In this document: in pieces, positions 38,039-50,100 of the stretch
Numbering within the stretch: the stretch's first letter is position 1
How the letters are laid out: the number at the start of each line of letters is the position of its first letter
Source of the DNA: Neocallimastix lanati (nom. inval.)
Taxonomy: Eukaryota; Neocallimastigomycota; Neocallimastigomycetes; Neocallimastigales; Neocallimastigaceae
DNA length: 64,000 nt
Reading direction: 5' to 3'
Assembly (NCBI GenBank): GCA_016946835.1
Contig: JACVTC010000026.1
Span: 1,026,001 to 1,090,000 of the forward strand
Notes under the pieces: generated by a model
The model's database searches: none
Seen by the model: the letters and a program-made list of their open reading frames with translations, nothing else
What the model was told of the DNA's origin: nothing
Position numbers and translations under genes: made by a program

Positions 38039-38800
38039 GTTTATAAAATAAAATTTAATGAAAAATAAAAATTAAAATTTAAATTTTTATAAATTAACAT
38101 TACTTTTATAACTAGTAAAATTATTATAAATTAACATTACTTTTATAACTAGTAAAATTATTAAATATTATTATATTTTTTTACACCAATAACATTATAA
38201 TAAAATTATTAATATTTATTTTATTTTCATTTATAATATATCTATTTTATATTTAATTTTTTTATTTAAATATTTTATTATTTACATTTATTTTTATATA
38301 TTTTTATATATTTATAAATATATAAATATAGCGTATTTAATCAATAAATAGCTATTTAATGTAAATTAGTAAAAATTTATGTTTTTAAAATATAATTTAT
38401 ATATATATTTTTTGTTTTAATTATAAATTTTCGTTTATATATATTTTTACAAATTTACATATATTTTTTAGTTTTTTTTTTTTTATAATCAATTTTACAT
38501 AATTCGCTTTTCTTCGTTGTATATTATATAAATTTTAAAAAGATTTTTTTTTAGATATATATTTTTTACACAATTTTATATTATCTATATTTTAAAATTT
38601 CTTTTTCTTTTTAATTAATTTTTTTACCTTTTTTCTTTTCTAAATTTTTGAAGGTATTTTTTTTTAAAAAAAAAATTTTTTTCCAATTTTCCTTCCTTCT
38701 TTGTATATTATAAAAATTTTATTAATATTTTTTTATTTTTTAATCAATTTTATATTATTTAAATCTTAAATAAATTCTTTTTTTCAAATAATTTTTTAAT
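38039..38800. other. Spacer between convergent genes, with a 37-bp duplication
   Basis: AT-rich. The segment around TTAACATTACTTTTATAACT is directly duplicated at a 37-bp period (about 38087-38161), with no mismatch visible. T-rich tracts fill the rest up to the end of the RGS gene. Confidence 0.7.
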
Positions 38801-40629
38801 TTAATTTTCTTTTCTTTTTTGTAAAAATCTTGGATAATTAGTCCATCTTAGCAATTCATAAACTTCTCTAAGAACAGGCTTAAATAATATAATATCAACT
38901 TGATTTTCATCATTCATTTTTTGTTCTACTAATTTAACTAAATCACTTGTTAAATTCAATTGATATTCAGATCCTTCCGGAATGAATTCTTCAAATATAT
39001 GATGTAATTGAGTTTTTAATTCGGGTGTATTTGTAATACTTACAGTACTATATAATTTTTCATAGTACGGTATTTCACTTAAATTATTACTTTGTGATGT
39101 TTTGACTGATGATTGCTTAAACGAAACTGCAACAGTCTTATATTCTTTTTCTGGGTTTTCAATTAAATTCTTTAAATTCCATGAATTATCTGAATTACCA
39201 TTGACTTGGTATTTTTTTAATAATTGAATCATAGTTTCATAGAATAATAAATTTTCAATACAAACTTCTCCTACTAAAAATTTCTTGAATTCTTTATAAA
39301 TAGAATTATTTGGATTTAATACTTGTTCAAAAGTACTAATTTCCATTTCATTTACTTCGTTTGGAACTTTGATTTTAGCTACACTATGTCTTCTATATTT
39401 CTCGTGTAACATCTCAACTTTATTTTGATATATACGAACTGTAAATACTGGCCTTACAATAATAATGGTATGATATAAAATAAAGAATACTACAAACCAG
39501 AGACACACTGGAACACATTTAAATTTTATAGAAACAAATTTAAACACTATAAATCCAAAGCTGCATATTATTGAAATTAATATAATACTATTAATTTCAT
39601 CTTGAACACCAACGGTTTCTTGGTATGTTCTAAATTTCATCTTTTGGTATATAGCATAAAACATACTAACTAAGAGCGTTGCCAAAACAGCAGTATGATA
39701 TTTATCACCAATATTATCTATGTCAATTAAAATATTTTTATTTATAATAATCAATGTCACTAAAAATGCAGAAATAATTACAATTAATCCTAAAATTGCA
39801 AAATTCGACCATTTTTCATAAAACTGAAACTGAATAACATTGATATGAAGTTTATCATTTGTTCTATTATTAACATAAATATTATTAATTAATAATAATT
39901 AAAATTATTAAATATTTTTATTATTTTTCATTATTTTATAGCAATTAATTATTAATACTTACCCCTTATTTTTACCGAAGTTGTACACTTTTAATGATAA
40001 AATAAATATTAGAAAAATGGTTAATAAATTAATTAACTATTATCAATATATATAATTAATAAATCTGTTAATATATTCAATATTACATACTTGAATTATG
40101 CAATCTTGCATTTTGAATCTTCAATCTGAATTCCATTTTTTTCGCTCTAACAATATTTGTAAATAACCATACTGGTACAGAATATGCACTAAATATTTTA
40201 TACATTAACATATTTTTAGTTAATTTTAATTTTATTTTTATAATTATATTATTTTTTATATTAATGAATATTTTTTATTTACCATATTATTATATAAATA
40301 ATATTTGGAATTTTAAATTTATCAATTTCCTCTGAATCATTTGTAAATGCTGCTTCTAATAATAATAAAAATACTAATAACATTACTGCAATTGTATTAT
40401 ATACATATATATTAATATCACGAATAATCATTAACTTTGATTTTTTACTTAATATAAACAAAATTAATGTGGTTATGATATATATTAGTGAAAAGAGTAA
40501 CAACGGTATATATATTATAAAATAATAATCCGTAGACTTTTCATTTGTATCAGAAGTAATTATTGTTGTTTGATTGTTATTGCTGTTCTTATCTGAATAA
40601 GATATATTTTGACCTTGAAATGGGGCCAT
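38801..40629 (-). CDS. 7TM-RGS protein (regulator of G-protein signalling)
   Basis: Four exons (40629-40283, 40188-40091, 39987-39963, 39863-38801) give 510 residues. Exon 3 is only 25 nt. Seven hydrophobic segments can be seen: about residues 32-58, 71-93, a third crossing the first splice junction (IIYIIIWCAYSVPVWLF), FAILGLIVIISAFLV, AVLATLLVSMFYAIY, IILISIICSFGFIVF and LWFVVFFILYHTIII. After the last span, a cytoplasmic RGS domain runs from about residue 334 (FEQVLNPNNSIYKEFKKFL) to about 505 (REVYELLRWTNYPRFL), lengthened by an insert near the middle. RGS domains speed up GTP hydrolysis by G-alpha. The 7TM-RGS layout is known from plant RGS1 and from fungal and protist receptors. The N-terminus has several Asn-X-Ser/Thr sites, consistent with being extracellular. 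No ligand can be suggested. Confidence 0.87.
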
Positions 40630-41519
40630 TTTGTATTTTTACTTTTTTTTAAAAAAACTAATTTTTTATGTATTAATTGTAAGAAGTTTGTTATATAAAG
40701 AATAAAAAATGTTATGTTCTTTATATTTATTAGTATATATTATTAAAACATTATTTAAATTGAACTAATGCACTTAATTTCTAAATCTATAAATTATTTA
40801 AATAACATAAAATTATAATTTATATATAAATAAATAATAAATATAAAAATTAAAGAAAAAAGAGAAAAAGAAAAAAAAGGAAATAATAATAATAATAATA
40901 GTTTGATTTGGTTGTTTTTTAATATTCTTATAATCTTGTGATTAACATAATAGTTAAAATTATAATATTTTATTAATTTTAAAGTAATATTAATATAAAT
41001 AAATTAACACGTTTTTATCACTAAGCTTAATTATTATAAAAAAATACTATCATACTATTTTTTTATTTGCTTTTAATTTATTTTCTTATGAGTAATAATA
41101 AACCTAAATTAATATATGAATAATTTTACTTTAATTACTTGTAGTACAAATATAAAGTTTATGAAATTTCAACCAATAATTTTTATAATATATTAATAAA
41201 TATCAATTATATAAAAACATTAATTATTATATTATTAAATTCTATCATTTTTTTTTGCCATTTATTAATGATTATATAATTATATAATTATACATAATAT
41301 TTATATATATAATAATAAAAAAATAAATAAAATACTAATATAAATTACATTATTATGGATATAATGTTGATCATTTAATATAATTTTATTAAATTCTATA
41401 AAAAAAAATATATTAAAATTATATAATTTTTTTTTAAAAAAAGATAGTAAAGCATAAATTATTGTGTAATATGTGTTAATATATTGATTTTTACTGATTT
41501 TTTTTTTTTCAACTTTTAA

Positions 41520-41920
41520 TAAGATAGTGTCTTTCTAGTTTTTATTTTGGTGGTTAGTACTAGCATACATAAAGTTTCTAGATTAACCCTGCGATTTTCT
41601 CCCGAATTTATATGAAGCGATTTTCATCATCCCATGGTAAGAATTCCTGTTGATAAACTACATTGCTAGTGCAAAGAGCACTTGATCTGTAAGAGGATTA
41701 GCGTAGTTGTTCCTCCATAAATGATGGTTCAAGATATCACTAAAAAGAAAACCGTCGTATAAGCGACGTATAGGGATTATATTTCATATTAATCTTGCTT
41801 AGAAAGAGGTACCCGTCGAAGCCGAAACGATATTGCAAAGAATCCAAAGAGTGTCCAATACGTTTAAAGAAGAGATGGAGGTCATATTGTCCTTCCATCT
41901 CATTAATTTCGGTCTTAAAA
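41520..41920 (+). ncRNA. Candidate structured RNA (GC-rich island)
   Basis: About 390 bp of near 40% GC in a desert of roughly 12% GC, without a long frame (the 61-codon ORF starting at 41833 runs out of the island into AT sequence). Hairpins seen: GAGATGGA (41872-41879) with TCCATCTC (41894-41901), extended by GG/CC; CGTCG (41753-41757) with CGACG (41764-41768); and AGTGC-AAAGA-GCACT near 41669-41683. The island ends in a run of 10 A. I cannot assign it to U1-U6, SRP, RNase P/MRP or U3 by eye. The plus strand is favoured only because of the A-tail and could be wrong. It may instead be an old retroposon. Confidence 0.4.
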
Positions 41921-43102
41921 AAAAAATGTTAACTAATTATCATTTCAAAATTATATATATAAATATATTTGTCTTTTATATTAATATTTTTAAACATTTT
42001 ATAATCTTCATATTATAATCTTTTTTTTTTTTTTTTTTTACTGACTTTTTTTATTAGAATTTTATCTTAATAAAAACCTTAAATATCAAAAGTATATATT
42101 TTTTTTAGTTTAAAATGAAGTTATAATATAATTAATAATATATTTTAAAGATTCATAATTTTATTGACGTTAATGAATTCAAAAGCCATATAACTCTTCG
42201 AATATAATATATTTCTATATTTTTTATTATAATTATTATTTAACACAAAATCTTAAAATTATCATTATTAATTATCATTATAATTTATTATTATTATTAT
42301 TATTGAACTTATAATAAATAATAATAAATATTAATAAATATTAGTAATTATAATAAAATTGTTCATTTAATAATTTTAATAATAAATAATAATAATAATA
42401 AGATTATAATTATTATTTAACACTCAATCTTATTATTATCATAATTTATTATTATTATTTATCTCATAATCATATTATTATCATTATTTATTATCATTAT
42501 AATTATAAAATACCCAATTTTATTATTGTTATTAATATTTATTAATATTTATTATTATTTATTATCACTATTTTAACAATTAACACACAATATTATTATT
42601 ATCATAATTATTATTTAACACACAATATTATTATTATCATAATTATTTAACACTCAGTTTTATTATTATTGTTATCATTTTTTATTATTATTTATTATTA
42701 TAATTATTTAACACAAAACTTTATTGTAAAGTATATACAATCTTTTGTTATTAAATATAATCTTTTTTTTTTATAAACATAATCTTTTATTATTAAATAC
42801 ACAATTTTCTAATAATAATACTATAAAATAGAAAATCTTCTATTATTATTAATATTAATAATTTTATTATTGTTATTGTTATTGTTTTTATAATAATTAG
42901 AACATTTATTATTATTTATTATTTATTATTATTTATAATTATTTATAATTATTAATTATTATTTATAATTAATATATATATATATAAATTATAAATATAA
43001 TGTTAGAAATAAAGTTTAATATCTTAAATAATAAATAATAATTTAGTATGTTTAACTTTGATTAGTATATTTATATTTAATTATAAATTAAATATGTATG
43101 TT

Positions 43103-43149
43103 ATGTAAATGTATGAGGCGCATGGCAGATATACACCAGAGTTTTACAT
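43103..43149. other. Compact GC-rich hairpin
   Basis: ATGTAAA (43103-43109) pairs with TTTACAT (43143-43149), and inside it TGTAT (43110-43114) pairs with ATACA (43131-43135), around a GC-rich loop with GGCGCATGGC and a CCAGAGT bulge. It stands alone in AT-rich sequence. Confidence 0.4.
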
Positions 43150-43619
43150 GTATAAACAAATATAGTTTAATTAAAGTAATGCAAATAATTATAATCATAT
43201 AATTAAAATTTATAACCTTTAACAAAAAATAATAATAATAATATTTTTTAATAAAAGTTATCACACATTCTAAAAATTAAAAACATAAATAATTAAACTA
43301 TATAAAATCAAGTTTGAATTTTATTAATATGAGTTATCTCCCATAAATAATTCTATACTAGAAATTTTATATTTCTTAAAATTCTGAATGATAATATTCA
43401 TAAAGATAAACAAATTATCCACTTTTTTTATTCTTATTTCACCATATAATACCTTTTGTTTTTTCTATATTTAGTTAATTTATTAAATTAAAATTATTTT
43501 ATCAACATTTTCTTTTATATTTTATTTTTTTTATTTTTTTATAATTATTAATATTTAATATTATTTTTAGTAATTAAATATAGTTTAAATACTTATTAAT
43601 ATTTTTTAAAAAAATAGAA

Positions 43620-43662
<43 letters not shown>

Positions 43663-43752
43663 AGATATATATAGAGAGAGAAACTGTAAGATTTAAAAAA
43701 AAAATAAAAAAAAAAAAAAAAAAGAAAAAAAAAGAGAAAAGAAACTATAAAT

Positions 43753-43796
<44 letters not shown>

Positions 43797-43937
43797 TATT
43801 TAAACTAATTTAATTTTTCTTTTCTGTTTTTAATTTTAATTTTTTATTTTTATTTTAAAATTTTTTATATTTATATTATAAAATTATTCGTATATTAAAA
43901 TAATTCATTTTCAAATAAAAAATTACCAATATAAAAA

Positions 43938-44872
43938 ATGGGTTACCATAGTAAATGCTCTGATGATATTCCATATTTACAATCTAAAGATTTATATCAT
44001 AATTACAAACGTGATAGATTAACAGAAAATGCAATAAAAAGGTATACAGAAACAAATCCAGAATATAGAAAAGTTTTGAAAAAATATTATAGACCTGATA
44101 AAAAATTACCAAAAATAATTGATAATTCAGGAGATAATATTGTAAGATCAAGAAACTATAAACTAGTTGAAATGCCAATATGTACTGATATGAAATGCAG
44201 TTCAATGTATAATTCAACAGAAAGATTATGTCCAAATTGTAGAAAAAAATTTTATATTGCAAAGAAAAAGCCAGTAACAACTAAAACAACATCATTTAAA
44301 GAACCAAGCAATGATGAAACATACTGGAACAACAAAATTGATGATGATCATGTAAAAAAAAAAAAAATTGAAACAATTATTTATATATATATATAATTAA
44401 ATAATATTTTTATTATTATCATTAAAATTCGAATTTACAAAAATATTATTAATTGAATTATTTTAATAATTTAGATAAAAAAAATTTATTTATTTATTTT
44501 TTGTTATTTTTTTTTTATTATTTATTATAAATAAATTATATATTATTAATAATGAAATTGTAGCCTCCATTCTTTCCACCGAGATACCCTATTGAAAGTA
44601 CATCCCTCATTTTACCTGCAATGTTTACTGATGATGAAAGGAAATATTATCAATCAAAATATCCAGAATATCCACGTGTTGAAAGGATTACGTATATTTT
44701 CGAAAATATAGGAAGATCAATACCAAATGGAAATTATAACATTATCACAGGTAAAGTTATAAATTAATAGAAAGTTATATATTTATATATATATATATAT
44801 ACTAATAAGTATATAATATTTATATAAATGTTTTTTCAATTTATAGGAGAAGAGTTATGTGAATATAAGTAA
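43938..44872 (+). CDS. Small CxxC orphan protein, 208 residues
   Basis: Three exons (43938-44351, 44564-44750, 44847-44872) join in frame. The first 70 residues are basic with many Tyr (DLYHNYKRDRLTENAIKRY). In the middle, about residues 81-102, are two Cys pairs of zinc-finger type (a C-D-M-K-C and a C-P-N-C). The C-terminal third is Pro/Tyr-rich (PPFFPPRYPIESTS, then DDERKYYQSKYPEYPRVE) and ends TGEELCEYK. No membrane span or signal peptide. I do not recognise it. Tyr/Pro-rich small proteins of this kind include inner-microtubule proteins of axonemes, which would suit a flagellated fungus, but no specific similarity was found. The last exon is only 26 nt. Confidence 0.8.
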
Positions 44873-46621
44873 AAAATAATTACTATAATAATGCTATTAA
44901 TAAGAAATTTGAAGAATATCGTCATTCAATATTTTATCTAAAGAATAAATATTAAATAACAGTTAAATATTATTTTATTAGATTATAGCATTTTTCAATC
45001 ATCAAAATATTACTAAAAATAGATCATAAATATATATAAAAGTTTAGTATTAATATTATTATAATTAGTGTATTAAAAATATTTTATTAATAAATATATT
45101 TTTTTAAAAAAAATCATAAAAATGTATTATTTTTATAAAAAAAAAAAAAAATAAAGAAGAAAAAATTGTTAAATAAAATTATGACTACTAATAATTATTA
45201 TATTATAAAAATTAATAAAAATAAAAACTATTATTATAATTATAATTTATGTATTATTAACGAAATATCAAAATATATTTAAAAAAAAAATTCATATGAA
45301 ATATTATTTCCCTAGTTTCTTTTAATTAAATATATAAATAAATAATGTTGAATAAAAATTTGATATAAAAAGTACTATTTTACAATATATGTTTATTATT
45401 TATTAATATATTTATTTATTTTATTATTTTATTATTTTTAATTTAATCAAAAAATTAGATATGATTTACTATTAAACTATATTTAATAAATTTAAAATTT
45501 TGATTTTTAATATATTTGAATAAATATTTTAAAAAGGATTAATATTTAAAATATTTTCGATTAGAATATTTTATCGTTGTTAAAAAAAGTAACAAAAATA
45601 ATATTTAAATAAAAAAATTTATTTAAATAATTAAAATATTATATATGAAATATAATATGTAATCTCCCTTTTAAAGAAAATTTTTTTTATTTTATTAAGA
45701 TTTTAACTTTTAGATTTTTAGATTAATAAGTATATTCTTTTTTTTTTTTTTTTTTTTTTTTTTATTATTATTCTAATATTAATTTAATTTTATTATAAAT
45801 AATGGAGAAATTGAGAAAGACACTTTAAAAATACAAAATAAAGCAAAAAAAATAAAAATCAAAAAATTTTATTATGAATAAATTATAATTTAAGAAATTT
45901 GAAAACTTTAATTATATTAAAAATTAAAATTAACTATATATAATAAAATTTTTATGAATAATCAATTTATTTTTGTATCAATAAGCTTAAACGTTTTAAT
46001 AAATCATTTTTATATAAATATAAAAGACTTTTATAAATAAATACTATATTAATATAGTTATTTAAAATTTGATAAAATATTAATTATTATAACAATTTAT
46101 TTTATATTTATTATGGTATTTTTTTTTTTTTATTTTTTTACTTTTTTATTTTCTATTTTGTTTCGTTTTGTATTGTTAATTATATTAATTATAATATGTG
46201 ATAAATTATATAATATTTTATAATATTATATAAAATTATTTTTACAATCAATTTACTTTTTAATTATATATGTATCAATGGATTTATTATTTAGATTAAT
46301 CCTTTTTTATAAAAAATTTTTAATTACAAAAAATTTTTATAAATATTATTATTATTATTACACTTTTTTAAATATTAAATAAATATTAATAATTAAGAAA
46401 AAATTAAGATTATAATTACATGTTAAATATAGTATAATTTATTATTTTTTTTTTTTTATTATTATTATTTCTTATTTTAAATTATTACTAAATTTTATTA
46501 TTATATATATTTTTTTTACTCTTCCAATTATTCTTTTTTTTATTTATTTATTTATTTATTTTTTTTCTGAAGTATATATATCAAAAAATAACAATAATAA
46601 CAAATAATAATAATAATAATA

Positions 46622-46662
<41 letters not shown>

Positions 46663-46666
46663 TAAC

Positions 46667-46721
<55 letters not shown>

Positions 46722-47103
46722 GTAATAAAATTTATAAAAAAAGCCAAAAAAAAAAAAAAAAAATTTAACAAAAAATTTTTGTATGAATAAAATAAAAGAA
46801 TGAAGTAGTTTTTTACTTAAATAAAAATTTTATCCATATATATATATATAGATTTTATATTACAGTAACATTTTATATATGTAACAATAAATTCTATCCA
46901 TTTAAATTCTATCAACAGTACATGAAATTATTTTAATTTAATAACTTTTACAAAAAACCTGGGAAAAAATCAAATAATAGATATAATTAATAATAACAAC
47001 AAAAATTGTTATTATATATATATGATTATATTATAAAAGAAAAATTCATATATAAAAAATATATACATAAATATATATATAAATATATAAGAAAAAAATA
47101 ATA
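44873..47103. other. 2.2-kb AT-rich spacer
   Basis: No gene recognised. Holds T-runs (45740-45763) and a 140-bp (TAA)n-type microsatellite at about 46583-46723. Upstream flank of the gelsolin-family gene. Confidence 0.6.
46583..46723. repeat. (AAT)n microsatellite
   Basis: About 45 AAT units with a few interruptions; accounts for an Ile/Leu-rich minus-strand frame here. Confidence 0.9.
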
Positions 47104-50100
47104 ATGGACTCATTCGAGTATAGAAGTACTATATCATTTAGAAGAAAATCAGAAGTACCTAGAAGAAGATTTTCACTTGTAGCTAAAAATGAAAATGATT
47201 TAATAGGAATAGGAGGAAGAATTAGAAATTCACATTCATGTATTAATTTACATTCATATATTTGATTTTACTTATTTATTTTTTTTTTTTTTTTTTTTTT
47301 TTTGTAATAAATAATAATTATTTTCAATTTATATATATATATATATGTAAATAAAAATAAATAGTATTATCAATATGTTCATCTGATTTTAACTTTGATC
47401 ATTTTAAAGAAGAAATAAATAAAAGAAAACAGAAAAGAGAAGAAGAAAAAGTAAAAAATAAAAAAATTGTTAAAGATGAAATAAAAAAAAATAAAGAAGT
47501 TGATAAAAATATAAATGAAAATAATGACGGTGACGAAACAGTAAGATTTATATATGCATATAAATTTTTATACTATATAAATAATTTAAAAAACTAACAT
47601 ATATAAATATATTTTTTTCTTATTCTTTGATTTAAACAAATAAATAAAAAAAATTAATTGTTACATAATATGAAATATCCTTACTCTAATAATAATAATA
47701 ATTAATAATATCGATCTTGCTCTTACCCTATCCATGTTGTTATTTCAAATTCATAATTATGACAAAAATGCAAATAAAAAATATATATATATATATATAT
47801 ATATAATAAATAAATAAATAATATTAATATAGAAGAGAAAATTATTTTTCAATGAAAATGAGTTTTATGGGGCATCGTTTGAAAAACCTGAAATAGATGA
47901 AGAAAAAAATGAAAAAAAGAATGATAAAACAGATATTAAAAATATTAAAAAAAGAAAATTAACTAAAAAAATGAGAGAACATCAAGGTGATATTTTCATT
48001 GAAGCATTGACTAAACATATAAAATCAGATACTAAAGATTCTAATGAATCGGAAGAATCATTAACAGAAGAACCACAATTAGATGTATCTACAATTCCTA
48101 TTTCAAAGCCAACAAAAAGTTTCAATGAACAACCAAAAATGATGTGGGATGCTACAGAAGTATTTCCTGTAGGTATTGGTGAAACAGAGGGTATTGATGT
48201 ATTCCGTATTGAAGATCTAGGTTTAGCTATGGTCGATTCAGATGATTATGGAGCATTCAGTACAGGAGATTGTTATGTAATATTGAATACATATTGGGAA
48301 GATAGAGAATTGAAACATAAAATATTTCAATGGATAGGAAAAATGGCTGAAAAGGACAAATTATTTTGTTCTGCTATTTATTCTGTTATGTTAAAAGGAC
48401 TTATTAATGAAACTTCAAATATATCAAGAGAGGTAAAAAAAAAAAAAAAAAAAAAATTATTAAAATATTAAAAATAATAATATTAACTATTATTAAAATA
48501 TATTAATAATAATTATAATAATAATAATTAAAATATTAAAAAAAATATATTACAATTACTAATGTATATTAAAATAATTTAAATATTTAAATATATACAT
48601 ATGGTTTTAATAACATATATATCTCACTAAAAAATAATAATATTATTATTATTAAGGTGGAAGGTGAAGAAAGTGACGATCTTAAATATATGTTTGGATC
48701 AGAAATTAGATATTTAGATTATTATGAAAGCGCTGAAAGCCGGTTAACGGCTCCATATGAATATCAATATCCTTTAAAAATGTATAGAATTTATAGTAAT
48801 GGTAAAATTCATTTGGTAAGTTTAAAGAAAAGAAATAATCAAATAAAAATGAAAATAATAATGATAAATAATAAAAATAAAAATAAAATATATATTTATA
48901 TATATATATTAATTTTAATTATTGTTATAGTTTATATAAAGTATTGACTTGCATATTTGATGAATATATATAATTATATTAAATTATTATATTAGGTTAA
49001 ATCAAGTCATTTAATGTTTGATAGTAATTGTGTAATGTTAGTTGATGCTGGATTAGAATTATATCAATGGAATGGAAAAAATTCAAGTTTAAAAAATAAG
49101 GTATTTTGTAGCATATTACTACACAGAATAAATTCAAATGACAGAAACAATAAAGCAAAAATTAAAGTTTATGAAGAATTTGAAGAAGAAAGCCATTTTT
49201 GGGAATTATTTGATGAAAAAAGAACTGAAGAAAATGGTAATTTATAAATTGAAGTTAATTATTTATTTTTTTATTTATCAATAAAATTTAAATAGTTATA
49301 TATGTATTCTGTAATGTTATAAAAGAAAAAATTATTAATCAATATTTTTAATTATATAGCTGATGAATTTGCTAATATAATAAAAGAAGATGAAAAAACT
49401 ACTAAATTTCTTGAAATGGCTAAGCAACCATTAAAATTATACAAGTATGAATATGATATAAATAAATAAAGATATAATAACATATAATAATATATAAAAA
49501 ATATTAATAAAATATTATATTAAATATTTTATATAATATATCAAAATAATAAAAAAAAAAAATTTTTTTTTAGAATACCAGATATTGAAAGTTTAGATGA
49601 TGTTGATTGTGAGGATTACTTGGAAGACGAAGGATATTTTTTGGATAAAAATCTTTTGAAGTCTGATTATTGCTATGTAATGGATTGTGGTGTTGAAATA
49701 TTATTATGGGCTGGAAACAATGCTGATGAAAATAGTAACTATATAGTTCAAGAATTTGTAGTGGTATAATATAATTTATAAAGAATTAAATTTTATTTTA
49801 TGTTATTATTTTTTAAAATATTAAATATTATATACATATATATAATATATTACAATATTAAAAATATATATATATATATTTAATATTATAATTTAATAAA
49901 TTTATAGAAATTAATTCAAAATAAAATCAGACCAAATTGGGTTGGATTAAATAAATTTTATGAAAATAGTGAAAGCGAAATGTTTGCAATTAGATTTTAT
50001 AATTGGGGTGTTCCTAAAAATCCTGATTTTTCTAAACCGATTTTACCTGGTTAGTTAAAAATATTAAATATAAATGGATAAAATTAAGAAAAAAAATAAA

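Larger units (their letters stand above)
40630..43937. other. 3.3-kb gene desert with two structured islands
   Basis: No protein gene recognised. It contains a GC-rich island (41520-41920) and a small GC-rich hairpin (43103-43149), both listed separately. Otherwise AT-rich: near 42200-42960 are irregular ATTATTATTTAAC repeats, where the words TATTATCATAATTATT and TTTAACAC recur about six times, and long A-runs lie at 43624-43660 and 43759-43794 just before the next gene. Confidence 0.6.

Noticed and set aside
46556-46771. 71-codon Ile/Leu-rich frame resembling a membrane peptide
   Set aside because: Translation of an (AAT)n microsatellite.
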